DNA of 64,000 nucleotides from Gallionellales bacterium GWA2_60_18 (GTDB lineage: Bacteria; Pseudomonadota; Gammaproteobacteria; Burkholderiales; Gallionellaceae): contig MGWS01000008.1 in assembly GCA_001801105.1 (NCBI GenBank), positions 81,233 through 145,232 on the forward strand, given 5' to 3'. A program made the translations under genes and the position numbers. Every line of letters begins with the position of its first letter. Position 1 is the first letter of the stretch. Positions 38,545 through 47,443 of the stretch are shown piece by piece. The notes below the pieces were generated by a model. The model searched no databases. It saw only the letters and a program-made list of their open reading frames with translations, and had not been told where the DNA came from.

Positions 38545-39525
38545 TTATTTCTGATATTTGTTAACCGCCCGGTTATGCTCGTTCAGGCTGGCGGAGAAGT
38601 GCGAGGAACCGTCCCCGCGCGCCACGAAGTATAGCGCGTCGGTCTGCGCCGGATGCAAGGCCGTTTGTAACGAGGCCAGTCCGGGCAATGCGATCGGCGT
38701 GGGCGTCAGCCCGGCGCGGGTATAGGTGTTGTACGGCGTATCGGCGAGCAAGTCGCGCTTGCGCAGGTTGCCGTCGAACTTGCTGCCGAGGCCGTAGATC
38801 ACGGTCGGGTCGGTTTGCAGCAGCATGCCACGGCGCAAACGGTTCACGAACACACCGGCGATCATCGCGCGGTCTTCCGGCGTGCCGGTCTCCTTCTCGA
38901 CGATGGAGGCGAGGATCAGCGCCTGATAGGGGGTTTGCAACGGCAGGTTCGCCGCGCGTGTTGCCCAAGCATCCTGCAGGTGTTGCTGCATGGCCTGGTA
39001 GGCGCGCTTGAACACCGCGAGGTCGCTGCTGCCCGCAGCAAAATTGTAGGTATCGGGGAAGAACAGGCCTTCCGGGTGGTTCTCCGTCGCGCCGATGCGT
39101 TGCAGTATCTCCGCATCGGACAGGCCTTTGCTGTCATGGGCGAGGGTTGCTTCTGCGTCCAGCGCGGCGCGCAACTGCGCGAAGGTCCAGCCTTCGATGA
39201 CGCTCACCTGCTGCTGGATGACTTCCCCTTTGGCCAGCACTTCCAGCAGCTCCAGCGGCGTGACCGGATGTTCCAGCAGGTAACTGCCGGCCTTGATCTG
39301 CGATGCCCTGCCCAGCAGGCGCGCCAGCCAGACGAAGGTCCAGTCCTGTTGCAACAGACCGGCCTGGCGCATGTCGCGCGCCACGGTCTTCAGGCTGCTG
39401 CCCGGTTTCAGTTCGAAGATGAACGGCGTGGCAGGCAACGGCAACGGACGGTAGGCGTAGTAACCCGCTCCAGCCGCAGCGAGCAGCACCAGTAGAATGA
39501 TCAGTGCAAACAGCCGTCGCATCAT
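38545..39525 (-). CDS. mltG: endolytic murein transglycosylase
   Basis: MltG cuts nascent glycan strands in the periplasm. The 326 residues begin with a single membrane anchor (LFALIILLVLLAAAGAGYYAY). A LysM-like region follows (IFELKPGSSLKTVARDMRQAGLL), and then the catalytic YceG domain with LILASIVEKETGTPEDRAMIAGVFVNRL (catalytic glutamate in EKE), DPTVIYGLG and YNTYTRAGLTPTPI. The start overlaps the pabC stop by 4 bases. Classic pabC-mltG-tmk-holB neighbourhood. Confidence 0.95.
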   Translation of the reverse strand: MMRRLFALIILLVLLAAAGAGYYAYRPLPLPATPFIFELKPGSSLKTVARDMRQAGLLQQDWTFVWLARLLGRASQIKAGSYLLEHPVTPLELLEVLAKGEVIQQQVSVIEGWTFAQLRAALDAEATLAHDSKGLSDAEILQRIGATENHPEGLFFPDTYNFAAGSSDLAVFKRAYQAMQQHLQDAWATRAANLPLQTPYQALILASIVEKETGTPEDRAMIAGVFVNRLRRGMLLQTDPTVIYGLGSKFDGNLRKRDLLADTPYNTYTRAGLTPTPIALPGLASLQTALHPAQTDALYFVARGDGSSHFSASLNEHNRAVNKYQK

Positions 39526-40346
39526 GCGTCCTGCAGGTCAAGACCGTGCCGGATCCTTGCGGCGACCGGAAACTGGTCCCAATGGCGTTGTTCCAGCTCG
39601 CGTATCGGCCACAGTCCGATGACGCTGTTTACGATGAACAGCTCGTCGGCATGCAGCGCCTCCTCCAGCCCGATATCGCGCACTTGCAGTGTGACGCCAT
39701 GCTGCAGCGCCCACGCCATGACCCGTCCGCGCTGTATCCCCGCCACGCCGCAACGCGACAGATCCGGGGTCGCCAGCCGCCCTTGCGATACCAGGAACAG
39801 GTTGCTGCGTATCCCTTCGATCAAATGCCCTTCTGCATCCAGCAACAGCCCTTCTGCCAGCTGCTTGTCATGCAGTTGCGCCTCGTTCAGTTCCGCTGCC
39901 GCCAGCACGTTTTCCAAGCGGTTGAGATGCTTGACGCAGGCCAGGCGCGGCTGCGCTGCCAGACGCAGGCTGCATACGCGCGCCTTGATGCCTTGTTTCG
40001 CCCACTCCGGCGGGTAATCCGGCAAAGGCGAGAAGTCCCAGATGCGCGTGGGTGCCGCAGCGGCGAGCGGCGTATAACCCCGCGCACCCTCGCCGCGCGT
40101 GACGATCAGCTTCACCACGCCGTCCGGATGTTGCGCGAGCACCCGTTCCAGTTCGGCGCAAAGCAACGCCTCGTCCGGGCAGGCTATGCCCAGCGCGGTA
40201 CAGTCACGTTTGAGTTTCAGGTAATGCAGGGACCAGTGCAGCGCTTTGCCCTGAACGGCGCGCAGAGTGCGGAACACCCCGTCGCCGTAGAGCAGACCGC
40301 GGTCGCGGATGCTGATCGAATCGCCGGCTGTACCGTTGACCAGCAT
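39522..40346 (-). CDS. pabC: aminodeoxychorismate lyase
   Basis: This PLP enzyme converts 4-amino-4-deoxychorismate to p-aminobenzoate for folate. The 274-residue fold-IV protein has DRGLLYGDGVFRTLR at residues 14-28, the PLP lysine in CVKHLNRLENVLA near 140, EGIRSNLFLV near 177 and the VRDIGLEEALHADELFIVNSV stretch. It overlaps mltG (ATGA) and follows fabF by 13 bases, so folate and fatty-acid genes share an operon, as in many proteobacteria. Confidence 0.93.
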   Translation of the reverse strand: MLVNGTAGDSISIRDRGLLYGDGVFRTLRAVQGKALHWSLHYLKLKRDCTALGIACPDEALLCAELERVLAQHPDGVVKLIVTRGEGARGYTPLAAAAPTRIWDFSPLPDYPPEWAKQGIKARVCSLRLAAQPRLACVKHLNRLENVLAAAELNEAQLHDKQLAEGLLLDAEGHLIEGIRSNLFLVSQGRLATPDLSRCGVAGIQRGRVMAWALQHGVTLQVRDIGLEEALHADELFIVNSVIGLWPIRELEQRHWDQFPVAARIRHGLDLQDA

Positions 40347-40359
40347 CGCGTATGGAAGG

Positions 40360-41592
40360 CTAGACCTTGCGGAACACTAAGGAACCGTTGGTTCCGCCGA
40401 AACCGAAGTTGTTGTTGACCGCGACATCGATCTTCATGTCGCGCGCAGTATTCGCGCAGTAGTCCAGATCGCATTCCGGATCCTGCTCGAAGATGTTGAT
40501 GGTCGGCGGCGCGACCTGATGATGCACCGCAAGCGCGCAGAATACCGACTCCACGCCGCCCGCGCCGCCCAGCAAGTGGCCGGTCATGGACTTGGTCGAG
40601 CTGATCACCAGCTTGCCGGCGTAGTCGCCGAACGCCAGCTTGATCGCTTCGGTCTCGTTCTTGTCGCCCAGCGGCGTCGAGGTGCCATGCGCGTTAACGT
40701 AATCCACGTCTTGCGGGTTCAGACCGGCGTTGCGCAAAGCATTCAGCATGCTGCGCTTCGGCCCGTCGGTGTTCGGCGAGGTGATGTGGTAGGCGTCGCC
40801 GCTCATGCCGTAGCCCGCCAGTTCCGCGTAGATCTTCGCGCCGCGCGCCTTGGCGTGTTCATATTCTTCCAGCACCAGCACGCCAGCACCTTCGCCGATC
40901 ACGAAGCCGTCGCGGTCCTTGTCCCAGGGACGGCTGGCCGTGGCCGGGTCGTCGTTGCGCGTGCTGAGCGCGCGCGCAGCGGAAAAACCGCCCACTGCCA
41001 GCGGGCTGACCGTCGCTTCGGCGCCGCCGGCGACCATCACGTCGGCATCGCCGTATTCGATGATGCGCGCCGATTCGCCGATGCAGTGCGTGCCGGTGGT
41101 GCAAGCGGAAACCATCGCCAGATTCGGCCCTTTCAGGCCATACATCACGGACAGGTTGCCGGAGATCATGTTGATGATGGTGCCGGGAATGAAGAACGGC
41201 GATATCTTGCGCGGTCCGGAAGCGAGATAGTCGTTATGGGTATCCTCGATCATCGGCAGGCCGCCGATGCCGGAACCGATGTTCACGCCGATGCGCTCGG
41301 CGTTCTGCTCGGAGACTTCCAGCCCGGAATCCTTGAACGCCTCAATGCCGGCCGCCAGCCCGAAATGGATGAAACGATCCATGCGCCGTGCATCCTTGGC
41401 AGGAATGAACTGGGTAGGATCGAAATCCTTCACCTCGCCGGCGACCTGCGAAGCCATCGCACTGGCGTCGAAACGGGTGATCCGGGTGATGCCGGATCTG
41501 CCCGCCACGATATTCTGCCAAGTTGTGGCAAGCCCCGTCCCGACCGGGGATACGATCCCCAGCCCGGTAATCACTACTCTGCGTTTAGACAA
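40360..41592 (-). CDS. fabF: beta-ketoacyl-ACP synthase II
   Basis: Condensing enzyme of fatty-acid elongation. The 410 residues hold the triad: C164 in [10 protein letters not shown], a histidine in [12 protein letters not shown] near 304 and the histidine in [13 protein letters not shown] near 341. The start codon is TTG (41590-41592, [12 protein letters not shown]) with GGAG about 7 bases upstream. No ATG gives a complete N-terminal strand. It follows acpP by 36 bases. Confidence 0.96.
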   Translation of the reverse strand: MSKRRVVITGLGIVSPVGTGLATTWQNIVAGRSGITRITRFDASAMASQVAGEVKDFDPTQFIPAKDARRMDRFIHFGLAAGIEAFKDSGLEVSEQNAERIGVNIGSGIGGLPMIEDTHNDYLASGPRKISPFFIPGTIINMISGNLSVMYGLKGPNLAMVSACTTGTHCIGESARIIEYGDADVMVAGGAEATVSPLAVGGFSAARALSTRNDDPATASRPWDKDRDGFVIGEGAGVLVLEEYEHAKARGAKIYAELAGYGMSGDAYHITSPNTDGPKRSMLNALRNAGLNPQDVDYVNAHGTSTPLGDKNETEAIKLAFGDYAGKLVISSTKSMTGHLLGGAGGVESVFCALAVHHQVAPPTINIFEQDPECDLDYCANTARDMKIDVAVNNNFGFGGTNGSLVFRKV

Positions 41593-41628
41593 ACCTGCTC
41601 CGTTTTATGGATAAACGAAAGAATGGAA

Positions 41629-41862
41629 TTATTTCTGATGCGCCAGGACGTAGTCGAGGGCTTGTTGCACGGTGGTGATCTTTTCGGCGTCCTCGTCGGG
41701 GATCTCGCATTCGAACTCTTCTTCGAGCGCCATCACCAGTTCGACCGTATCCAGGGAATCTGCGCCCAGATCGTTCACGAAAGAGGATTCGTTCTTGACT
41801 TCGGATTCGTTCACACCCAACTGCTCGGCAACGATCTTTTTAACGCGTTGTTCAATCGACAT
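41629..41862 (-). CDS. acpP: acyl carrier protein
   Basis: The 77-residue acidic carrier has S36 in [20 protein letters not shown], where 4'-phosphopantetheine is attached. GGGAGA lies 7 bases before the ATG. It is the first gene of the acpP-fabF-pabC-mltG block. Confidence 0.98.
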   Translation of the reverse strand: MSIEQRVKKIVAEQLGVNESEVKNESSFVNDLGADSLDTVELVMALEEEFECEIPDEDAEKITTVQQALDYVLAHQK

Positions 41863-42001
41863 TTATGTCTCCCCTACCCTTGGTTGTTGAAAAAGCGGAC
41901 GCGATTGTATCAAAACTGCCCGGAATTCCAAATCGAAACCGCCGAAAATCGCCTAACACCCTTCTGCCCGCGCACTACCCGATTGATTATCCATGCAGTT
42001 T

Positions 42002-43777
42002 TCAATCCAGCGGCGGTGCGACCCGGATGACTTCCTCTGCCGTGGTCAGCCCCACCGCCACTTTTTCCGCTCCGCTCAGGCGTAGCGGCTTCATCCCCTC
42101 CTGCCGCGCCAACGCCTTGATCCCGGCCAGGTCGGCATTCCCGATCACCCGTTTCTTCATCTCCGCGCTGAGCGAAAGCATCTCGTAGATGCCGGAACGC
42201 CCCTTGTAGCCGGTCATGCGGCACTCGAGACAACCTGTCGCGGTGTTGACCTGCGCGGGTTTGGCCGCCTTCCACGGGCTGACCAGTTCATGCCACGCCT
42301 CGTCGCTGATCTCGCCCCGCGCCTTGCAATGCGGGCACAGCGTGCGCACCAGGCGCTGCGCCATCACCCCCAGCAGGGTCGAGTTGAGCAGATAGGCGGG
42401 CACGCCAAGGTCGAGCAGGCGCGTGATGGCAGACGGCGCATCGTTGGTGTGCAGCGACGACAGCACCAGATGCCCGGTGAGCGCCGCCTGGATCGCCATC
42501 TCGGCGGTCTCGCGATCGCGGATCTCGCCCACCATGATGATGTCCGGGTCCTGCCGCAACAGGGTGCGGATGCCGTCGGCAAAATTCAGCCCGATGTTGT
42601 GCTGCACCTGCATCTGGTTGAACGCCGGCTCGATCATTTCGATCGGGTCTTCCACGGAGCAGACGTTCACCTCCGGCGTGGCAAGCTGTTTCAGCGTGGA
42701 ATACAGCGTGGTGGTCTTGCCCGAACCAGTCGGCCCGGTGACCAGGATGATGCCGTTGGGCTGGCGCGTCCACTCGTCCCACAACGCGGTCTGTTCGCGC
42801 GAGAAGCCGAGGTCGGCGAAATTCTTCACCAGTATCTCCGGATCGAAGATGCGCATCACCAGCTTCTCGCCGAAAGCGGTCGGCATGGTAGACAGGCGCA
42901 ACTCGATCTCGTCGCCGTCCGCGCTCACCGTCTTGATGCGCCCGTCCTGCGGCCGGCGCTTTTCCACCATGTCCATGCGCCCGAGCAGCTTGATGCGGTT
43001 GGTGATGGCATTGGTCACGCTGGAAGGAAGCTGATAGACCTGATGCAGCACCCCGTCGATGCGGAAACGCACGATGCCGAGATCGCGGCGCGGCTCCAGA
43101 TGGATATCGCTGGCGCGCTGCTCGAAGGCATACTTGAACAGCCAGTCCACCAGCGTGACGACGTGCTGTTCGTTGGCGTCCAGGTTCTTGTTCTTGCCCA
43201 GCTCTACCAGTTGCTCGAAGTTCTGCACCCCGATGACCTGCCCGGTCTTGGCCTTGTTCGCGAGTGCCACCGAATCGGCGAGACTGTATATCTCCGGCAG
43301 GTAATGGCTGATGTCCAGCGGGCTGGCCAGCACCAGTCTGATCTTCAGATTGAGCACACGCTCCAGTTCGACGACCCAGTCGGTCACGAACGGCTCGGCC
43401 GTGGCGATAGTCACCTCGCCTGACGTCACCTTGACCGGCATGATCTTCAAGCGCTCGGCATAGGATTTGGAAACGACATGCGCGATGCCGGCAAAATTCA
43501 GTTGTAACGGGTCGATATGAAAATACGGCATGCCGATATGCGCCGCCAGCCACTCGGTGAGGAACTCGGTGGTGAGCGGCTTGTTGGGCGGCAGCGCGCT
43601 ACGCCACTTCTGCTCGCCCAACACGACCAGCGGGTGGCCGTGCCCGCTCTTGTGATTGCGCAGCAGCCTCTCCGCTTCCGTCGCCGGCACCATGTCGTCG
43701 CGCACCAGCCAGCGCAGCACGAACTCAAGCGTCAGCTTCTGCCCCTGCTGCGCGGCGATGAAATTCTCTTTGGACAT
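42002..43777 (-). CDS. GspE/PilB-type secretion or pilus assembly ATPase
   Basis: A cytoplasmic hexameric ATPase that powers type II secretion or type IV pilus assembly. The 591 residues include an N-terminal GspE-type domain (about 1-190, ending in YLPEIYSL), the linker with RASDIHLEPRRDLGIVRFRIDG near 240, Walker A GPTGSGKTTTLY near 344, Asp box VCSVEDPIEMIEP, Walker B IIMVGEIRDRETAE and His box LVLSSLHTNDAPSA. A zinc module CPHC...CLEC lies near 482-517. No pseudopilin or secretin genes adjoin it, so which machine it serves cannot be read from here. Confidence 0.9.
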   Translation of the reverse strand: MSKENFIAAQQGQKLTLEFVLRWLVRDDMVPATEAERLLRNHKSGHGHPLVVLGEQKWRSALPPNKPLTTEFLTEWLAAHIGMPYFHIDPLQLNFAGIAHVVSKSYAERLKIMPVKVTSGEVTIATAEPFVTDWVVELERVLNLKIRLVLASPLDISHYLPEIYSLADSVALANKAKTGQVIGVQNFEQLVELGKNKNLDANEQHVVTLVDWLFKYAFEQRASDIHLEPRRDLGIVRFRIDGVLHQVYQLPSSVTNAITNRIKLLGRMDMVEKRRPQDGRIKTVSADGDEIELRLSTMPTAFGEKLVMRIFDPEILVKNFADLGFSREQTALWDEWTRQPNGIILVTGPTGSGKTTTLYSTLKQLATPEVNVCSVEDPIEMIEPAFNQMQVQHNIGLNFADGIRTLLRQDPDIIMVGEIRDRETAEMAIQAALTGHLVLSSLHTNDAPSAITRLLDLGVPAYLLNSTLLGVMAQRLVRTLCPHCKARGEISDEAWHELVSPWKAAKPAQVNTATGCLECRMTGYKGRSGIYEMLSLSAEMKKRVIGNADLAGIKALARQEGMKPLRLSGAEKVAVGLTTAEEVIRVAPPLD

Positions 43778-43891
43778 GGCAACCCACCCCGATGGAATTA
43801 CATAAGTCTAATGGCTCGCGGAGCGAAGTGGGAATGCTTCGCGGGTATCCGGCTCGTTGCCGGTCATTGCCATTGCAACACTACACTTGAA

Positions 43892-43957
43892 CATGGATAA
43901 ACAGGATGCACAGGATTTCATCACGGCATTTCATCCTGCCCATCCTGTATATCCATG
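43892..43957. repeat. 25-bp inverted repeat in the GspE/cytochrome gap
   Basis: Left arm 43892-43916 (CATGGATAAACAGGATG...) and right arm 43933-43957 (...CATCCTGTATATCCATG) are reverse complements at 22 of 25 positions around a 16-base centre. The outer 17 bp differ at one position. It lies in the 237-base interval 43778-44014, where I see no gene. It may be a dispersed repeat or a terminator-like structure, but it lacks a U-tract. Confidence 0.7.
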
Positions 43958-44014
43958 CATGAAGCCAGTGGTCGGCAGGGTGGAAAGGCCACACTGTATC
44001 CGCCGTGCGACCAT

Positions 44015-44533
44015 CTAGCGCGGCAATTCGCCCTCTTCGGATCCGGAATGCGCCTTGTCGACAAGACGGTAAGAATCATGGCAGGCAACGCATTTCAGCA
44101 TCGTCTGCGAAAGACGCCTCATGATGCCCTTGGTATTTTCGCCATTCCTGGAGTCCTTGAGTTTTTCCGCATCCCCGGCCAAGCCCTCAAAATCCGCATG
44201 CACCATGACCGAAAGCTCGCGGAACGTGACTGCCGAGCGCGTCGGGAACATGAGCCTGGCATTGTAGACGTTGATGGTGCCGAGCGTACGAGCGGCAGCG
44301 GCAACCCGCGTCATATCATCCTCTGCGAGTGCCGAGAACATTTCCTGCAGCCCTTTCAGGTACTGGCGCATATCGCCGAGCACGCGGGTTCGTTCACTTG
44401 GCCGCAGCATCACCGGAATACGATTATCCTGATTGACCACAGCCGTCTTCTCCTGCGCATACACCGCCGTGTCGGCAAAAACAGCAGCACACAGCACAAA
44501 ACCGGTTACCAGTTTATGTATCGTAGTGTTCAT
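44015..44533 (-). CDS. periplasmic c-type cytochrome, cytochrome c'-like
   Basis: A 172-residue exported protein (signal MNTTIHKLVTGFVLCAAVFADTA, probable cleavage after VYA at 26). It is mostly helical with one haem-binding site CVACH (C148, C151, H152) close to the C-terminus, the layout of cytochrome c' four-helix proteins. Cytochromes c' bind NO or act in electron transfer; which applies here is not evident. Neighbours (GspE-type ATPase, PilZ protein) give no functional link. Confidence 0.75.
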   Translation of the reverse strand: MNTTIHKLVTGFVLCAAVFADTAVYAQEKTAVVNQDNRIPVMLRPSERTRVLGDMRQYLKGLQEMFSALAEDDMTRVAAAARTLGTINVYNARLMFPTRSAVTFRELSVMVHADFEGLAGDAEKLKDSRNGENTKGIMRRLSQTMLKCVACHDSYRLVDKAHSGSEEGELPR

Positions 44534-44662
44534 GATTTTCCCTCCTTGGTTTTTCGGGTTGCCACATCAGCAAGCTTACACCTGCCGAACCGATTGGAAC
44601 AGGGTGTGGCATGAAATGGATCGACCCCGATTCACTCTTCTGGCCGATTGTCACTTCAAGGG

Positions 44663-45082
44663 TTATGAGCCCATGCTTATGGCCTGATGATTCTCCAGAC
44701 GCGAACCCAGATATGTCTGTCCGGATTGACCCTTGAACCTGGTGAACAGGATACCCAGCCGGAACAAACGTTCATCATTGTCATGAATGGCGTAAACGAT
44801 CTTTCCCGCCACTTCAATGAGCTGCGGCCCGACGCGATCATCCAGCGCCGGAATCTGTATTTGAAGCTGTAGCGTTCCCTCTTTTTCCAGATTACGGTCA
44901 ATGAACAGGGACGCCCCCTTCAATGAAATATCCTTGATAAAACCACGGAAGGAAACATGATCATCCAGCACGACAACGGCATACCATCTGACCAGAAAGC
45001 GCGGTTCGCTCCGGTGTTCGATGGTTTTCGATTGCGATGATGTTGTCTCGGCTAGAGCTGCGGAAAGGTCAATGCTTGTCAT
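44663..45082 (-). CDS. PilZ-domain protein (c-di-GMP binding)
   Basis: A 139-residue cytoplasmic protein with the PilZ signature: RSEPR (R24, R28) and DISLKG (D51, S53, G56). These match the RxxxR and (D/N)xSxxG c-di-GMP-binding motifs. The ATG at 45080-45082 (MTSIDLS) is preferred. A TTG at 45125-45127 would add 15 residues without domain support, and neither start has a strong ribosome-binding site. It may report c-di-GMP to a motility or adhesion system; an HD-GYP candidate phosphodiesterase lies at 55833-56672. Confidence 0.85.
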   Translation of the reverse strand: MTSIDLSAALAETTSSQSKTIEHRSEPRFLVRWYAVVVLDDHVSFRGFIKDISLKGASLFIDRNLEKEGTLQLQIQIPALDDRVGPQLIEVAGKIVYAIHDNDERLFRLGILFTRFKGQSGQTYLGSRLENHQAISMGS

Positions 45083-45187
45083 CTGATCGGGCAGGAATAC
45101 TTGGGTTCCATATAGGAACGTTAACAAGTATAACCCATCAACCCCCGTCAGATTGAGCTGGAATCACTCTGATCTTCTGTGCTTATG

Positions 45188-45589
45188 CTATTTCGCCAGC
45201 GTGATGAACGACAGCTTGACCACCCCGGCATGCTGCGCCAGCGCCATCAGTTCGGCGACGCGTCCGTAGGGCACGGCATGATCCGCCTCGATCTGCAATT
45301 GGAACTGTGGGTCTACGGCGCGGCTTCGCAACAGTTCGGCCAACCCTTCGTCGCTGACGTGCCTGTTTTCCAATTCGATGTTGCCTTGCGCATCCACTAC
45401 CAGGCTGACCCGTTGCGGTTTGTCGTTCTGCTGCACCGCATCGGTCCTGGGCAGGTTGATCTTGAGCGATTGCGGCGCAAGCAAGGGGGCGGTGATGATG
45501 AACACCACCAGCAGCACCAGCATCACGTCCACCAGCGGCGTGACGTTGATCTCGCTCATCATCTCGTCGGAGCCGTTGCCGATTGCCAT
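45188..45589 (-). CDS. exbD: ExbD/TolR-family energy transducer subunit
   Basis: Inner-membrane protein of the TonB motor. The 133 residues have one N-terminal membrane helix after EINVTPLVDVMLVLLVVFIITAP, with the conserved aspartate of PLVDVMLV that carries protons, and a periplasmic domain. It follows exbB by 6 bases in the receptor-to-exbD operon. Confidence 0.95.
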   Translation of the reverse strand: MAIGNGSDEMMSEINVTPLVDVMLVLLVVFIITAPLLAPQSLKINLPRTDAVQQNDKPQRVSLVVDAQGNIELENRHVSDEGLAELLRSRAVDPQFQLQIEADHAVPYGRVAELMALAQHAGVVKLSFITLAK

Positions 45590-45595
45590 GATCGT

Positions 45596-46252
45596 TTACC
45601 CCTTGAAGTTGTGCTTGAGCGCGAGGCGCATGAAGTCGAGCGCGAAGTTCTCCAGCTCGGTGACGCGCAAGCGCAGGTGGCGCAGAAAGTAGTTGTAGGC
45701 CAGTACCGCAGGCAGCGCGGTGGCGATGCCGATGGCGGTGGCCACCAGCGCCTCGCCGATGGGGCCGGCCACCACGTCCAGCGAGGCGGAGCCGCTCTGT
45801 CCGATGTTTTGCAGCGCGTGCATGATGCCCCACACCGTGCCGAACAGGCCGACGAAGGGCGCGGTGGAACCGATGGTGGCAAGCTCGGCGAGGCCGCGCT
45901 CGTGATAGCGCTGGATGTTCTGCACCTGCTGGCGCAGGTGGCGCTCCAGCACCTCCTGCGGCGCGCCGGTATGCATCAGGTCCTGACGATCGGCACCCAA
46001 TGCCTTGAGCTCGGCGAAACCCGCCTGCGCCAGTTGCGCCACATCGCCCGCACCGCGCCCGGCCACATCTGCCGCCGCCAGCCAATCGCGCGCCGCCCAG
46101 AAGTCGTCGATGAAGACGCGGTTGCGTCGCTTGTCCTGCGCCTGGCGCCGCAGTTTGAATAGCGCGATGGACCAGGTCGCCACGGACAGCAGCAACAGCA
46201 ACAGCAGCGTGCCGGAGACGATGGGCGAATCAATGGAGAACAGCTCGTTCAT
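45596..46252 (-). CDS. exbB: ExbB/TolQ-family motor protein
   Basis: MotA/TolQ/ExbB proton-channel protein of 218 residues with three membrane helices: one at residues 11-35 (VSGTLLLLLLLSVATWSIALF) and two around the motif GSTAPFVGLFGTVWGIMHALQ and GIATALPAVLAYNYFLR. The ATG at 46250-46252 has GAAGGA upstream and overlaps the tonB stop (ATGA). An open frame extending upstream to 46342 has no family support. Confidence 0.95.
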   Translation of the reverse strand: MNELFSIDSPIVSGTLLLLLLLSVATWSIALFKLRRQAQDKRRNRVFIDDFWAARDWLAAADVAGRGAGDVAQLAQAGFAELKALGADRQDLMHTGAPQEVLERHLRQQVQNIQRYHERGLAELATIGSTAPFVGLFGTVWGIMHALQNIGQSGSASLDVVAGPIGEALVATAIGIATALPAVLAYNYFLRHLRLRVTELENFALDFMRLALKHNFKG

Positions 46253-46896
46253 GCTTCGTTTTCCTTCAGTGAGAACTGGATGGGTACCTTGAACCATTGC
46301 GTGACCGGGTGACCCGCACGGCTCGCGGGCATGAAGCGCCAACCCTTGACGGTGCGCAACGCGGCGTTGTCGAGCACGTCATGGCCGCTGCTCTGGAACA
46401 CGCTGACGCCGCCGCACGAGCCCTCGGCCAGCACCTCGACGTTCAGCACCACCCTGCCCTCCCAGCCCATGCGGCGCGCCACCATCGGATAGGCAGGACG
46501 CGGGTTGTTGAGGTAGGCGGCCTTGTAGTCCGGTGCAGAGTCGATGACCGGCGCTGCGGCTGCGGGCGGCGCGACCACGGTCTGTAGCGGCGGTTCCGCA
46601 ACGGGCTGCGGTACAGCCTCCGCTTCCTGCACCGGCTGCTTCGACAATGGTTTCTCGGCGCGTTCGATGCGCGGCTGTGGTTTGGGTGGCTCGGGCTGCG
46701 CTTGCGCCACCACGGCCTGCTGTGTCGCAATGGAGACCGACATCTCGCTGACTGCGATGGACGGCGGCTGCGGCTGCATCAGCCACGCCAGCATCACACC
46801 GCAGTGCACCGCCAGCACCAGCGCCACCACGGCCACCCGCTCGCCCACGGGGGCGCTCGGCAACGAGTCGAATCGGTTCATGGCGGCAGCGGTCAT
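46249..46896 (-). CDS. tonB: TonB protein
   Basis: Energy transducer that contacts outer-membrane receptors. The 215 residues have an N-terminal membrane anchor (VAVVALVLAVHCGVMLAWLM), a proline/glutamate/lysine-rich spacer (about 50-110) and a C-terminal TonB domain with YPMVARRMGWEGRVVLNVEV and VKGWRFMPASRAG. It is encoded between the thioredoxin-like gene and exbB, so receptor and motor are expressed together. Confidence 0.95.
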   Translation of the reverse strand: MTAAAMNRFDSLPSAPVGERVAVVALVLAVHCGVMLAWLMQPQPPSIAVSEMSVSIATQQAVVAQAQPEPPKPQPRIERAEKPLSKQPVQEAEAVPQPVAEPPLQTVVAPPAAAAPVIDSAPDYKAAYLNNPRPAYPMVARRMGWEGRVVLNVEVLAEGSCGGVSVFQSSGHDVLDNAALRTVKGWRFMPASRAGHPVTQWFKVPIQFSLKENEA

Positions 46897-46945
46897 GGAT
46901 GTATTTTAGAGCTTGTTCGTCACTCGTGCTGAATTCCGCCAGGCT

Positions 46946-47443
46946 TTAGCGAGGAGCGTACTGCTGCTTGATCCAGCGTTCCACTTCCGCCTGTTCGAGT
47001 TTGCCGCTGGCAGCCTTTGCATCCTCCTGCGCGGCAAAGAAATAGGTGCGCGGCAATTCGCCATACCACTCGCTATCGACTTCATAACGCAGGCGGTCGG
47101 CATGACTGTCGGCGAACACCCGGTTCTCGGCCTTGCCCAGCGCGAACTTGGCTAGTGTCGCCGTTATCGCCGGTTCGTCCGGCGGCGTATCGGTGGAGAC
47201 CAGCACCAGATCGAGACCGCGATATTTTTCGAGCAGTTTGCCGAACATGGACAGTTCGGCTGCGCAATAAGTGCAGTTCACCGACCAGAAGGCGACGATG
47301 AACGGCTTGCCCGCACGCGCCGAGACGATCTGCTGGTAGCTGCCGCGAACGAAGGGTTTCAGCTCTTGCGCAGCGAACGCGACGGACTGGCTGGCGAGCA
47401 GCAGTGCCAGACACAGACCCACGGCGGACAGGTAGCGCCTCAT
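46946..47443 (-). CDS. periplasmic thioredoxin-like protein (TlpA/ResA type)
   Basis: A 165-residue exported thioredoxin-fold protein: signal peptide to about residue 25 (SVAFA), then AGKPFIVAFWSVNCTYCAAELSM with the redox pair C57-x-x-C60, and a cis-proline region ELPRTYFF. Its start overlaps the BNR-protein stop (ATGA). A role in keeping cysteines of the neighbouring CECC-containing BNR protein reduced, or in metal delivery, is a reasonable inference from the shared operon. Confidence 0.85.
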   Translation of the reverse strand: MRRYLSAVGLCLALLLASQSVAFAAQELKPFVRGSYQQIVSARAGKPFIVAFWSVNCTYCAAELSMFGKLLEKYRGLDLVLVSTDTPPDEPAITATLAKFALGKAENRVFADSHADRLRYEVDSEWYGELPRTYFFAAQEDAKAASGKLEQAEVERWIKQQYAPR

